Translations under genes and position numbers: made by a program | DNA from: Microthrix sp041394405 | GTDB lineage: Bacteria; Actinomycetota; Acidimicrobiia; Acidimicrobiales; Microtrichaceae | DNA length: 64,000 nucleotides | Assembly: GCA_041394405.1 (NCBI GenBank) | Contig: JAWKIF010000008.1 | Coordinates: 124,001 to 188,000, forward strand | Reading direction: 5' to 3' | Notes under the pieces: generated by a model | The model's database searches: none | Told to the model about the DNA's origin: nothing | Seen by the model: the letters and a program-made list of their open reading frames with translations, nothing else | Shown here: one piece after another, positions 50,813 to 58,849 of the stretch | Layout of the letters: each line of letters begins with the position of its first letter | Position numbering within the stretch: the stretch's first letter is position 1

Positions 50813-51718
50813 GTGGACCTTGTGATGAACCGACGCAGCGCACTGACCGGCCTGGCGGGGGTCGGTGTCGGCGCAGCCGCCCTGGGCTCGTGTGGCTGCC
50901 AGGCACCACCGCCGGGCGGGGTCTTCGGGCCCTTCAGCGGCCTGGGCGCCTGGACCTCGATGTACCAGTGGTCGCCCACCATCACCGGCACGCCGTTGGT
51001 GCGCCCCTCGGACGTGGCGGCGCTCAGCGCCCGAGGCGTCTCCACGCTCTACATCCAGACCTCCCGTCAGTCCGGAACCGCGTCGCTGCTGGACCCCTCC
51101 ACCCTGCGGCGCTTCGTTGATGAATGCCATCGACGCAGCATCTCGGTGGTGGGCTGGTACCTCCCCGCCCTGACCAATCTGGACCGCGACCTCACCCGGC
51201 TGGTGGCCATGCGCGACGTGGGGGTGGATGCCATCGGCATCGACATCGAGACCACCAATTTCGATGCCGCCGAGCGCAGCCGGCGGCAGGTCCTGTTGCT
51301 GGAACGGCTTCGCCAGCGTGTGGGCTCGGGGATGGGCCTGGGCGGCATCGTCTATCCCCCGCTGCAGCTCAAGCAAACGCCCAGCATCTGGCCGAACTTC
51401 CCCTGGCGTGACGTGTCGAGGCTGTGCGACGTGCTGTTGCCCATGAGCTACTGGACCTTCCGACGCGCCAGGGCTCCGTACTGGGACCACGGGTATCGCT
51501 ACACGGTGGAGAACTTCAAGCTGTTCGCGCAGCTCACGGGTCGAAACGGAAGCACCATCCATTCGGTGGGTGGCATGGCCTCGGATCTCAAGGCCGGCCA
51601 GGCGGCCGACATGGCCCGGGCCGTGGCCGAGTACCGAGGACTCGGGGCCAGCCTGTACGAGTGGTCGGGCACCTCCTCGCGTACGTGGACTGAGTTGGCG
51701 CCGCTCGTTCGGCGCTGA
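50813..51718 (+). CDS. Tat-type lipoprotein, TIM-barrel hydrolase-like
   Basis: 301-residue exported protein. NRRSALTGLAGVGVGAAALGSC combines a twin-arginine start with a lipobox (LGSC), so it should be a lipid-anchored surface protein. The ~260-residue body has the strand/helix rhythm of a TIM barrel: VSTLYIQT, ISVVGWYLPAL, VDAIGIDIETTNF and VLLPMSYWTF, where the DIET acidic residue could be catalytic. It resembles glycoside hydrolase-like proteins of unknown substrate. It interrupts tuf and rpsJ. GTG 50813 fits a leaderless start; ATG 50825 is an alternative. Confidence 0.65.
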   Translation: MDLVMNRRSALTGLAGVGVGAAALGSCGCQAPPPGGVFGPFSGLGAWTSMYQWSPTITGTPLVRPSDVAALSARGVSTLYIQTSRQSGTASLLDPSTLRRFVDECHRRSISVVGWYLPALTNLDRDLTRLVAMRDVGVDAIGIDIETTNFDAAERSRRQVLLLERLRQRVGSGMGLGGIVYPPLQLKQTPSIWPNFPWRDVSRLCDVLLPMSYWTFRRARAPYWDHGYRYTVENFKLFAQLTGRNGSTIHSVGGMASDLKAGQAADMARAVAEYRGLGASLYEWSGTSSRTWTELAPLVRR

Positions 51719-51854
51719 ACGCCCTCCGCAATGGTGGATGGCGCGGCCGTGCCGCTAGGGTGTCCGGCTCGTGCGCCCACTCGGGCGCCCCGTTCCTTGA
51801 CACTCGACGATCACGAAGCCGGCGGCCCCCCACCGGCGCCTCGGAGGAGAACCC

Positions 51855-52166
51855 ATGGCCAGCCAACGCATCCGCATCCGCCTGAAGGCCTATGACCATG
51901 AGGTCATCGACCAGTCCGCAAAGAAGATCGTCGAGACGGCCGTCAGGACGCAGGCGTCCATCCGTGGGCCCATCCCGTTGCCCACCGAGAAGCACCGCGT
52001 CACGGTCATCCGCTCGCCGCACAAGTACAAGGACAGCCGCGAGCACTTCGAGATGCGGGTTCACAAGCGTCTCATCGACATCCTCGAGCCCACCCAGAAG
52101 ACGGTGGATTCCTTGCAGCGCCTCGATCTTCCCGCTGGCGTGGACATCGAGATCAAGATCCAATAG
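51855..52166 (+). CDS. rpsJ: 30S ribosomal protein S10
   Basis: 103 residues, with IRIRLKAYDHEVIDQSAKKI, VRTQASIRGPIPLPTEK and SPHKYKDSREHFEMR. Normally the first gene of the S10 operon, directly before rplC; here rplC is 6 kb downstream. TAGGGT at 51756-51761 may be its own -10, and GGAGGAGAA precedes the ATG. A hairpin 92 nt after the stop suggests a monocistronic transcript. Confidence 0.98.
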   Translation: MASQRIRIRLKAYDHEVIDQSAKKIVETAVRTQASIRGPIPLPTEKHRVTVIRSPHKYKDSREHFEMRVHKRLIDILEPTQKTVDSLQRLDLPAGVDIEIKIQ

Positions 52167-52257
52167 CGCCGCCCGGAGCGGGTGGGTCGTTTGCACTAGG
52201 GCGTACTGGCCCGAACGGCCCTTGTGGTTCCTTTGCTCGCCCGGCACGCTTGATCGG

Positions 52258-52274
52258 CCGGCTGTTTCAGCCGG
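52258..52274 (+). terminator. Short hairpin after rpsJ
   Basis: CCGGCTG-TTT-CAGCCGG, a perfect 7-bp stem with a 3-nt loop 92 nt after the rpsJ stop. No U-tract follows. It may end the rpsJ transcript before the GGDEF-EAL gene. Confidence 0.45.
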
Positions 52275-52301
52275 AATCCGTCAAGTGCACCCGGAGCGCG
52301 G

Positions 52302-54165
52302 ATGAGACGTCTCAGCCCAGCACATGCCTTCGCACCGTTGCCCCTGGCGCTGGGTGTCTTGGTGGCGGCGGTGGTCGGGTTGGTGGTGGATCCCACGCCC
52401 GGCCTGAGCGAGGCGATGATGCTGGTGTTGATCGCGGGGCTGGTGGCCAGCTGGCTGCTGGTGCGGAACCGCGTGGCCCCTCCGCTGCCCTCGGTGGTGG
52501 GCCTGGCCCGCGAGCTGGGGTTGGACTCGGGGGTCAGCCTGTCGCTCTTCGATGGGGCAGGTCAGCTGATCGAGGGTGCAGAGGCTCTGGGCTTCGCCGC
52601 TGGTGACCGGCCCGACGATCCGCTCGAGCGGGTACACGACGACGACCGGGCGGAGGTCCGCGACTGGCTCGAGGCGGCGCGTCGGGGGGAGACCTGTGGG
52701 CGGAAGCGCTTCCGCGTGGGCATGGACGATGACGAGCGCCGGGTGGAGGGTCGTGTGATGGACCTGGATGCTCCCCTGGGCACCGATGCCTTGGTGTTGT
52801 TGATCACCGACGACCACTCACACGACGCGCGGCCGGAGCATGCCGTTGCCGCCACGGGCGAGGAGCGCTCCGGTCTGTCGAACCGGCGCGAGTTGGTGGA
52901 GGACTACGTTCGCCGATCCGAGGCGGCCGTGGGAGATGCCGGCGTCGGGGTGCTGTTCATCGACGTGGACCGGTTCAAGGCCACGAACGACTCGCTGGGC
53001 CGTGACTATGGCGACGAACTGCTGCGCGCCTTGGGCCGCCGGATTCAGCGCACGGTGAGGCCCGGCGACACGGTCGGCTCGTTGGGCGCGGACGAGTTCT
53101 TGGTGCTGTGCGACGGCGGCGATCATCCCGACGAGGCGGTCGGCCTGGCCAAGCGAATCCACGAGGTGCTTGCCCGCCCCTTCACGTTGGTCGATCGGAC
53201 GGTCACGGTGACCGTCAGCATCGGGGTTGCCCTCTCGGATGCGCCGTGCGCCGAGGCGGCCTTCTCGGATGCCGACATTGCGATGATGCGGGCCAAGTCC
53301 GAAGGTGGCAACTCCACCGTGGTGTTCGCCCAGTCGTTGCGGAGCGAGGTGGCCGAGCGGGCGGTGATCGAACAGGAGCTGCGTCGGGCGATGGACGACG
53401 AACAGCTTCGCCTGGTCTACCAACCCATCGTCGACCTGGTCGAGGGGCGCATGGCCGCCGTTGAGGCGCTGGTGCGGTGGGAGCATCCCGACCGAGGCCG
53501 GTTGTCGCCGGCTGCCTTCCTCCCCGTGGCCGAAGAGACGGGGTTGATCGTGCCGCTCGGCGATTGGGTCTTGGCGGAGGCCTGTCGTGCCCAGGTGTCC
53601 TGGCGTGTGGCCTTGGGTGATCAGGCCCCGACCGTGACCGTCAACCTGTCCCTCCGGCAGCTGCTGACCCCCGACTTCGTGGCCCGTGTGCGGTTGCACG
53701 TGGTGACCTCCGGCATCGACCCGTCCCACCTCATCCTCGAGGTCACGGAGGATTCGTTGGTGAACGAGCTCGAACGCTGCATCCCGCTGTTGTCCGAGCT
53801 GGCTGCGCTGGGGGTCGGCATCGCCATTGACGACTTCGGCACGGGCATGAGCTCGCTCAGCTACGTGAAGCGCCTCCCGATGGCGCGGACGCTCAAGCTG
53901 GACCGCAGCTTCATCTCCGACATCCACGAATACCGGACCGACCATGCCATCGTGCAGGCCGTGCTGGTGATGACCGACCGCCTCGGCATCCGCGTGGTCG
54001 CCGAAGGGGTCGAGACCACCGAGCCAACTCGCTGCTCTCGTGGAACTGGGCGGTCGCTACGTGCAGGGCTATTTCTTCAGTCCTCCGTTGGAGGCCGACG
54101 CGCTGGTGGGCTACAACCCCGACCTGGTGCGGGTGCATGGCCTGGCGATGGGGCCGATCGGCTAG
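52302..54165 (+). pseudogene. GGDEF-EAL protein gene with a single-base frameshift near the 3' end
   Basis: Membrane-anchored c-di-GMP protein. Two N-terminal membrane helices (about 10-55) lead to a PAS-like region, a GGDEF domain with GADEF at 262-266 and an EAL domain with EALVRWEHP at about 388, LTPDFVARV, IDDFGTGMSSLSY and VVAEGVETTE. An extra C at about 54024 shifts the frame inside GVETTE(QL): removing it gives QLAALVELGGRYVQGYFFSPP and a stop at 54165, total ~620 residues. As it stands the frame runs into unrelated sequence to 54581. So either the gene is recently inactivated or the base is an assembly error. The second G of GGDEF is Ala, so the cyclase site may be weak, while the EAL residues look intact. 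Confidence 0.8.
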
Positions 54166-54677
54166 CGCTCCACCACCTCGGGGCGAGCCGGGCGGACCAG
54201 CGCCCCGGCCGGCACGTCGCAGGTCACCACGCAGCCGGCTCCGATGACGGCGCCCTCCCCGATGGTGATGTCACCCACCACCACCGAATTGGCGCCGAAC
54301 TCCACTCCGTCGCCCACCACCGGACAGCCCGAAGGGCCGCTGCTGCGTCGCACGTTGCCGATGGTCACCCCCTGGCGCAGCATCACGTCGGACCCCAACA
54401 CCGTGGCGGCGTTGACCACCAACCCCTGGCCGTGTCGAAGCCGGAGCCCGGGGCCCACGGAGGTGCTGGAGGGAAGCTCGACGCCCAGCAGCCAGTTGAC
54501 CAGCACCCGATAGGCCACCAGGGCCGGTGCGGCCGCCACTCGATGCGCGGTACCGAGGCGGGACCAGCGGCTGACCGATGAGGCCAGGCGAAATGCCACC
54601 ACCACCAGCTTGGCTTTGGGGTCCTCGGCGTTGGCGGCGAGGTCGGCGCGGAGGGTGTCGGTCAGGCGTGCGGGCAC
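54162..54677 (-). CDS. Left-handed beta-helix acyltransferase (serine acetyltransferase-like)
   Basis: 171-residue protein. N-terminal helices (about 1-60), then hexapeptide-repeat turns: VGPGLRLRHGQGLVVNA, TVLGSDVMLRQGVTIGN, VGDGVEFGANSVVVGDI and IGEGAVIGAGCVVTCDV. The His in LRHGQG is the usual catalytic histidine. It is related to CysE and to exopolysaccharide O-acetyltransferases; the short helical part argues for the latter. GTG 54677 has TAGCAT 6 nt upstream. Its 3' end overlaps the corrected end of the GGDEF-EAL gene by 4 nt. Confidence 0.8.
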   Translation of the reverse strand: MPARLTDTLRADLAANAEDPKAKLVVVAFRLASSVSRWSRLGTAHRVAAAPALVAYRVLVNWLLGVELPSSTSVGPGLRLRHGQGLVVNAATVLGSDVMLRQGVTIGNVRRSSGPSGCPVVGDGVEFGANSVVVGDITIGEGAVIGAGCVVTCDVPAGALVRPARPEVVER

Positions 54678-54752
54678 CGCCCGATGCTAGAGGGCGCACG
54701 CACCAACCGACCGTGCCTGACCCATGGTGGGCATCCCAAAAACGGTTGGATT

Positions 54753-54787
54753 TTGTAGTACTGCGGTTCAGATTCTTTCCACTACAA
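54753..54787. promoter_or_regulatory. Inverted TTGTAGT/ACTACAA half-sites before the oxidase genes
   Basis: TTGTAGT (54753-54759) and ACTACAA (54781-54787) are exact 7-bp inverted copies 21 bp apart in a locally AT-rich stretch. TGTAGT/ACTACA halves resemble BlaI-family operators, which in mycobacteria control respiratory genes. Possible regulation of the oxidase cluster is inference. Confidence 0.4.
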
Positions 54788-54902
54788 CACCCGTGCGGAC
54801 AACGTGTCGCGGGCATGCCGGAGGATTTGCGCGCTCTCAGCAACGTTGGCAACCTAGGCGCTTCTTCCGGGCACCGCCGGTGCCCGCTGTCTGGGAGGTT
54901 CC

Positions 54903-55433
54903 ATGGCCGCTGACGAGACGACCACCACTGGCGACGGTACGTCGCACATCATGTACGGCGAAGGGCAGGCCGCCTGGCTGGCCCTGGTGACCGTGTTGGC
55001 GTTCGGTGCGCTCATTCTGGCGATCGCCGCCTTTGTGATGGCCAGCGACGACAGCGGCGGTGGCGGCGGTGGCGCGGCGGCGCCGGCCGCCGATGCGGCG
55101 CCGGCCACCGAGCTGAGCATCGCCACCTCCGAATTCGCATTCGACCCAGAAAACGCGGCGGTCGTGGCCGACGAGGACGTCACCGTGACGCTCGACAACT
55201 CAGGTGCGGTCGAGCACAACTGGACCGTCTTGAAGGCCGGCACCACCATCGGCGCCGAGTCCGAGTTCACTGACTCCATGGTGGAGGCCGCCGTCGGCGA
55301 CGTGGCAGCCGGCGAGACCCTCGACGACGTCATCAACCTGCCCGAGGGCGACTACCAGGTGATCTGCTCGGTAGCCGGACACTTCGATGCCGGCATGAAG
55401 GGTCAGCTCGCCGTCGGAGGCGCCGGTGCCTGA
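54903..55433 (+). CDS. Membrane-anchored cupredoxin
   Basis: 176-residue protein: one membrane helix (about 24-47), a Gly/Ala/Pro-rich linker, then a cupredoxin domain from about 70. Copper ligands are His105 (EHNW), Cys155, His160 and Met165 in ICSVAGHFDAGM, an intact type-1 copper site. It probably donates electrons to the adjacent ba3-like oxidase in place of a soluble cytochrome c. It overlaps the next gene by 8 nt. Confidence 0.87.
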   Translation: MAADETTTTGDGTSHIMYGEGQAAWLALVTVLAFGALILAIAAFVMASDDSGGGGGGAAAPAADAAPATELSIATSEFAFDPENAAVVADEDVTVTLDNSGAVEHNWTVLKAGTTIGAESEFTDSMVEAAVGDVAAGETLDDVINLPEGDYQVICSVAGHFDAGMKGQLAVGGAGA

Positions 55434-55662
55434 CACCACGGATTCGGAAACGGGCGACTCGGTCGAGGAACGACGCTCGGGCACCTTCGGTGAGACCGGC
55501 CCCGCGGCCCGGGACGGCGACGCCACCGTCGAGGCGTCAGATGAGGCCGACACCGACGACGAGCATCGTCCCACGGGCACCATGGTGCTCATGCTGGCCT
55601 TCTTGGCCCTCATCGCAGCGATGTGGGCTTTCACCTATTACACGCTGATCGTGCGGGGTTGA
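55426..55662 (+). CDS. Cytochrome c oxidase subunit IIa-like small membrane protein
   Basis: 78-residue protein with a ~48-residue acidic N-terminus and one C-terminal helix (TMVLMLAFLALIAAMWAFTYYTLIV). This size and topology match subunit IIa of ba3-type oxidases, a single-helix protein that packs next to subunit II. GTG 55426 overlaps the cupredoxin stop and the gene ends 4 nt before subunit II. Support is positional as much as sequence-based. Confidence 0.65.
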   Translation: MPDTTDSETGDSVEERRSGTFGETGPAARDGDATVEASDEADTDDEHRPTGTMVLMLAFLALIAAMWAFTYYTLIVRG

Positions 55663-55666
55663 GCCA

Positions 55667-56161
55667 ATGATGATCGAACGGTACGAGAAGATCTTCATGA
55701 AGCTGGCGGCGGTGTTCCTCTTCGGCGCCGTGGCCGCTCTCGTGGTGTCCATCGCCGGCGGGCACGCGTCGTTGCCGGAGCCCGCCGGCCGCATCGAACC
55801 GGAGCAGGTGCGCGACACCGCCCCCTTCGACCAGCCGGGCGTGCGCGAGGCCACCGCTGACGAGAAGGACGAGTTCGACTACAAGGTGACCATGGTGGCT
55901 CAGGCCTGGCAATGGGATCCCCCGGCGGTCGAGGTCCCTCAGGGCAAGAGGGTGCGCTTCGAGGTGACCACCGTGGACGTCATCCACGGCTTCTACATCC
56001 CGAACACGCAGGCCAACGCCATGATCATCCCGGGACAGATCACCGAGCTGGACCTGACCTTTGACGAGTCCGGCCAGCACTCGCTGATCTGCCACGAGTA
56101 CTGCGGCATCCAGCACCACAACATGGGGGGCAAGATCAACGTCACCCCGGCAGAGAAGTAG
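55667..56161 (+). CDS. ba3-type cytochrome c oxidase subunit II
   Basis: 164-residue protein: one N-terminal membrane helix (MKLAAVFLFGAVAALVVSIA) and a cupredoxin-fold CuA domain. CuA ligands visible: His107 (VIHGFY), Cys142, Cys146, His150 and Met153 in ICHEYCGIQHHNM, a complete CuA set. Only one helix, as in ba3 oxidases, unlike two in aa3 enzymes. It accepts electrons and passes them to subunit I, encoded 13 nt downstream. Confidence 0.9.
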   Translation: MMIERYEKIFMKLAAVFLFGAVAALVVSIAGGHASLPEPAGRIEPEQVRDTAPFDQPGVREATADEKDEFDYKVTMVAQAWQWDPPAVEVPQGKRVRFEVTTVDVIHGFYIPNTQANAMIIPGQITELDLTFDESGQHSLICHEYCGIQHHNMGGKINVTPAEK

Positions 56162-56174
56162 GAGTAGGGCGAAC

Positions 56175-57884
56175 ATGACCGTCACCGAACCCGCCCCCCA
56201 GGCCGGCATCGACGAGCCGGCCACTCCACAACCCTCACGCTGGGGCGTGGACATCCCCGGGCTGGAAGGCGCCGACCTGCGTCCCATCAAGTGGCAGCTC
56301 TACCTCAGCCTGGTCGGTCTGTTTCTGGGCGCCCTCATGGGCATCCTCCAAGCCCTCGAGCGTCTCGACGTCAACCTGTACGAGAACGTGGGTCTCAACA
56401 CCTACTACGAGGGCCTCACGCTGCACGGGGTGGCCATGGCGCTGGTGTTCACCTTCACCTTTGCCAACGCGTTCTGCTCGATCACCACCATGCGCGGCCT
56501 GGAGCGGCCCCTGAACCGGGCGATTTCCAATGCGTCCATGTACTGCGCCTGGTTGGGCGTGGCCCTGGCCGCCTGGGCGATCCTGGCCAACAAGGCCACG
56601 GTGCTGTTCACCTTCTATGCCCCGCTGCAGGCCACCCCGGCCTTCTACATCGGCGCGGTGCTGCTGGTGATCTCCACGTGGCTGGTGTTGGCCAACATGC
56701 TGCTCACCCTGCGGGGCTGGCGGGCCGACAACCCCGGCGAGCGGGTGCCGTTGCTGGCCTTTGTCTCCATCATGACCTACCTCATGTGGTTCGTCGCCAG
56801 CCTGGGCATCGCCATCGAGGCGTTGGCCTTCATCATCCCGTGGTCCTTCGGCTGGACCACCACGGTGGATCCGCAGTTCACCCGCACGCTGTTCTGGTTC
56901 ACCGGCCACCCCATCGTCTATTTCTGGCTGCTGCCCATCTACGTCAGCTGGTACATGATGCTGCCGAAGTGGGTGGGCGGGAAGCTCTACAGCGACGGCC
57001 TCACCCGCATCGTGTTCATCTCGTTCCTGCTGTTGGTGCCGGTGGGCGTGCACCACCAGTTCACCGACCCGGGCATCCCGCTGTCGTCCAAGACCATCCA
57101 GTGGCTCCTCACCTTCGGCATCTTCTTCCCCAGCGTGGTCACCGCCTTCACGCTCTTTGCCGCCCTGGAACAGGGCGCCAAGAAGAACGGTGGCACCGGG
57201 TACGTGGCGTGGATCCGCAAGCTGCCGTGGGGCAACCCGGTGGTGTCGGGACAGTTGCTGGCCGGCATCGCCTTCATGCTGGGCGGCGCCAGCGGCCTGA
57301 TCAACGCCAGCTACACCGTCAACATCGTGGTGCACAACACTGCGTTCATCCCGGGCCACTTCCACCTCACCGTGGGCACGGCGGTGGCGTTGTCCATCAT
57401 GGCCATCTCCTACTGGTTCGTGCCGTACCTCACCGGCAAGCAGCTGTGGGGCCGCAAGCTGGCCGTTGCCCAGACGTGGCTGTGGCTTGGCGGTGTGTTC
57501 ACCTTCTCCCGCGGGCTCATGCAGAACGGAGTCGAGGGTCAGCCCCGCCGCACCGCCGTGAACTCGGCGATCTACTCCGTCGATCACCCCGAGTGGGGCA
57601 TCGGCAACGCCATGGCCGGCATCGGCGGCACGGTGATGTTCATCAGCGCCTGCATCTTCTTCCTCGTCATCATCAAGACCATCTACAACTCCAAGCGGGT
57701 TGAGGGCACCCAGATCGTGCCCATCACCGAGGTGGAGCACGGTCCCCACCTCAACCACTTCCTGCTGGACCGCATCGGCGTCTGGGTGGGCGTGGCCGCA
57801 GTGCTGTGCATCGTGGTGTACGGCGAATTGATGCTGCACTATCTGCCCCTGCAGTCCGTGAGTAAGGGCATCCGGCTCTGGTAG
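56175..57884 (+). CDS. ba3-type cytochrome c oxidase subunit I
   Basis: 569-residue haem-copper oxidase core with 12-13 membrane segments. Ligands by motif: His84 (LTLHGVAMAL) and His397 for the low-spin haem, His395 (IPGHFHLTVG) for the high-spin haem, His245, His293 and His294 for CuB, and Tyr249 in HPIVYFWLLP for the His-Tyr cross-link. The Y-x-x-H-based K-channel type of B-family oxidases fits. It reduces O2 and pumps protons. No subunit III is found, as expected for this class. Its 3' neighbour is the rplC leader. Confidence 0.95.
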   Translation: MTVTEPAPQAGIDEPATPQPSRWGVDIPGLEGADLRPIKWQLYLSLVGLFLGALMGILQALERLDVNLYENVGLNTYYEGLTLHGVAMALVFTFTFANAFCSITTMRGLERPLNRAISNASMYCAWLGVALAAWAILANKATVLFTFYAPLQATPAFYIGAVLLVISTWLVLANMLLTLRGWRADNPGERVPLLAFVSIMTYLMWFVASLGIAIEALAFIIPWSFGWTTTVDPQFTRTLFWFTGHPIVYFWLLPIYVSWYMMLPKWVGGKLYSDGLTRIVFISFLLLVPVGVHHQFTDPGIPLSSKTIQWLLTFGIFFPSVVTAFTLFAALEQGAKKNGGTGYVAWIRKLPWGNPVVSGQLLAGIAFMLGGASGLINASYTVNIVVHNTAFIPGHFHLTVGTAVALSIMAISYWFVPYLTGKQLWGRKLAVAQTWLWLGGVFTFSRGLMQNGVEGQPRRTAVNSAIYSVDHPEWGIGNAMAGIGGTVMFISACIFFLVIIKTIYNSKRVEGTQIVPITEVEHGPHLNHFLLDRIGVWVGVAAVLCIVVYGELMLHYLPLQSVSKGIRLW

Positions 57885-57914
57885 CCGGGAAACGTCGTCG
57901 CTCCCGCCCTCGGC

Positions 57915-57943
57915 TTGTCTCGGCAGGTCGCCGGCGCTAGAGT
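57915..57943 (+). promoter_or_regulatory. Promoter of the rplC ribosomal-protein group
   Basis: TTGTCT (57915-57920), exactly 17 nt, TAGAGT (57938-57943). The start would be near 57950, leaving about 245 nt of leader before rplC at 58193. With rpsJ 6 kb away, this promoter is probably the main source of S10-operon transcription. Confidence 0.6.
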
Positions 57944-58010
57944 CGACCCTTCGTGCGAGGGCTCCCCCCGGGCCCGCCAATCGAGGCTCCCCGAGGCCTG
58001 AAGGAACTCC

Positions 58011-58098
58011 GTTGCCCCACCCAGGTGGGGGCGACGCCGGATGGAACCAGGGGACACAACCGAGCCACACGCTCCGCTAGGTCCGCCCGGCGGAGCGT
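58011..58098 (+). ncRNA. Structured leader of the rplC operon, candidate cis-regulatory RNA
   Basis: Two stems lie inside the leader: GTTGCCCCACC (58011-58021) with GGTGGGGGCGAC (58024-58035), one bulged G, and ACGCTCCGC (58069-58077) with GCGGAGCGT (58090-58098), a perfect 9-bp stem followed by TT. Ribosomal-protein operons are often autoregulated through such leaders (L4 in many bacteria). Whether this one attenuates transcription is not shown by sequence alone. Confidence 0.45.
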
Positions 58099-58192
58099 TT
58101 GCATGAGCAAGGGCAGCAAACTTCAGCCCTGTAACCCCTCCGCCATTCGGCCTCCGGCCGGCAGGCGCAGTAGCGACCAAGGACGAGCCGTC

Positions 58193-58849
58193 ATGGCGAA
58201 CAAAGCAATCGTCGGAACAAAGATCGGCATGACCCAGGTGTGGGACGACGACGCCCAGATTCAGCCGGTCACGGTGGTGAAGGTGGACCCGTGCCGGGTG
58301 GTGGCCGTGCGGTCGGCCGACGGCGCCGACGGCTATGAAGCCCTCCAGGTGACCTTCGGCTCCAAGAAGCCGTCCAAGCTCACCCAGGCCGAGGCGGGGC
58401 ACTTTGACGCCGCCGGCGTCGAGCCCGGGGTGCGCCTGGTTGAACTCCGCTTGGCTGACGCCTCCAGCTACGAGGTTGGACAGCAACTGGACGCCTCGCT
58501 CTTCGAGGCGGGCGAGCGCATCGACGTGTCGGGTGTTTCGAAGGGCAAGGGTTTCGCCGGCGTCATGAAGCGCCATGGCTTCTCCGGTCAGCCGGCCAGC
58601 CACGGCGCCCACAAGGTGCACCGCAAGCCCGGCGCGGTGGGCGCGTGCGCCACGCCGTCCCGGGTGTTCAAGGGCACCCGCATGGCCGGCCGCATGGGAG
58701 GCGATCAGGTGACCACCCAAAATCTTCAGGTGGTGCGGGCCGACGCCGAGGCCGGCGTCGTCCTGGTGAAGGGCTCGGTTCCCGGCCCCAAGGGTTCCTA
58801 TGTCGTCATTCGCGACGCCGTGAAGGCCGTCGCTGGAGGTCAACGCTGA
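58193..58849 (+). CDS. rplC: 50S ribosomal protein L3
   Basis: 218 residues. NKAIVGTKIGMTQVWDDDAQ and RVFKGTRMAGRMGGDQVTTQN are the L3 signatures, the latter including the loop that reaches the peptidyl-transferase centre. AAGGACGAGCC precedes ATG 58193. An in-frame ATG at 58103 exists within the leader but precedes no conserved sequence. Overlaps rplD by 1 nt (TGATG). Confidence 0.98.
   Translation: MANKAIVGTKIGMTQVWDDDAQIQPVTVVKVDPCRVVAVRSADGADGYEALQVTFGSKKPSKLTQAEAGHFDAAGVEPGVRLVELRLADASSYEVGQQLDASLFEAGERIDVSGVSKGKGFAGVMKRHGFSGQPASHGAHKVHRKPGAVGACATPSRVFKGTRMAGRMGGDQVTTQNLQVVRADAEAGVVLVKGSVPGPKGSYVVIRDAVKAVAGGQR

Noticed and set aside
58103..58192. Upstream in-frame start for rplC at ATG 58103
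   Set aside because: It would add 30 unconserved residues and lies inside the leader just after the second hairpin; ATG 58193 has the better Shine-Dalgarno and begins at the conserved L3 N-terminus.
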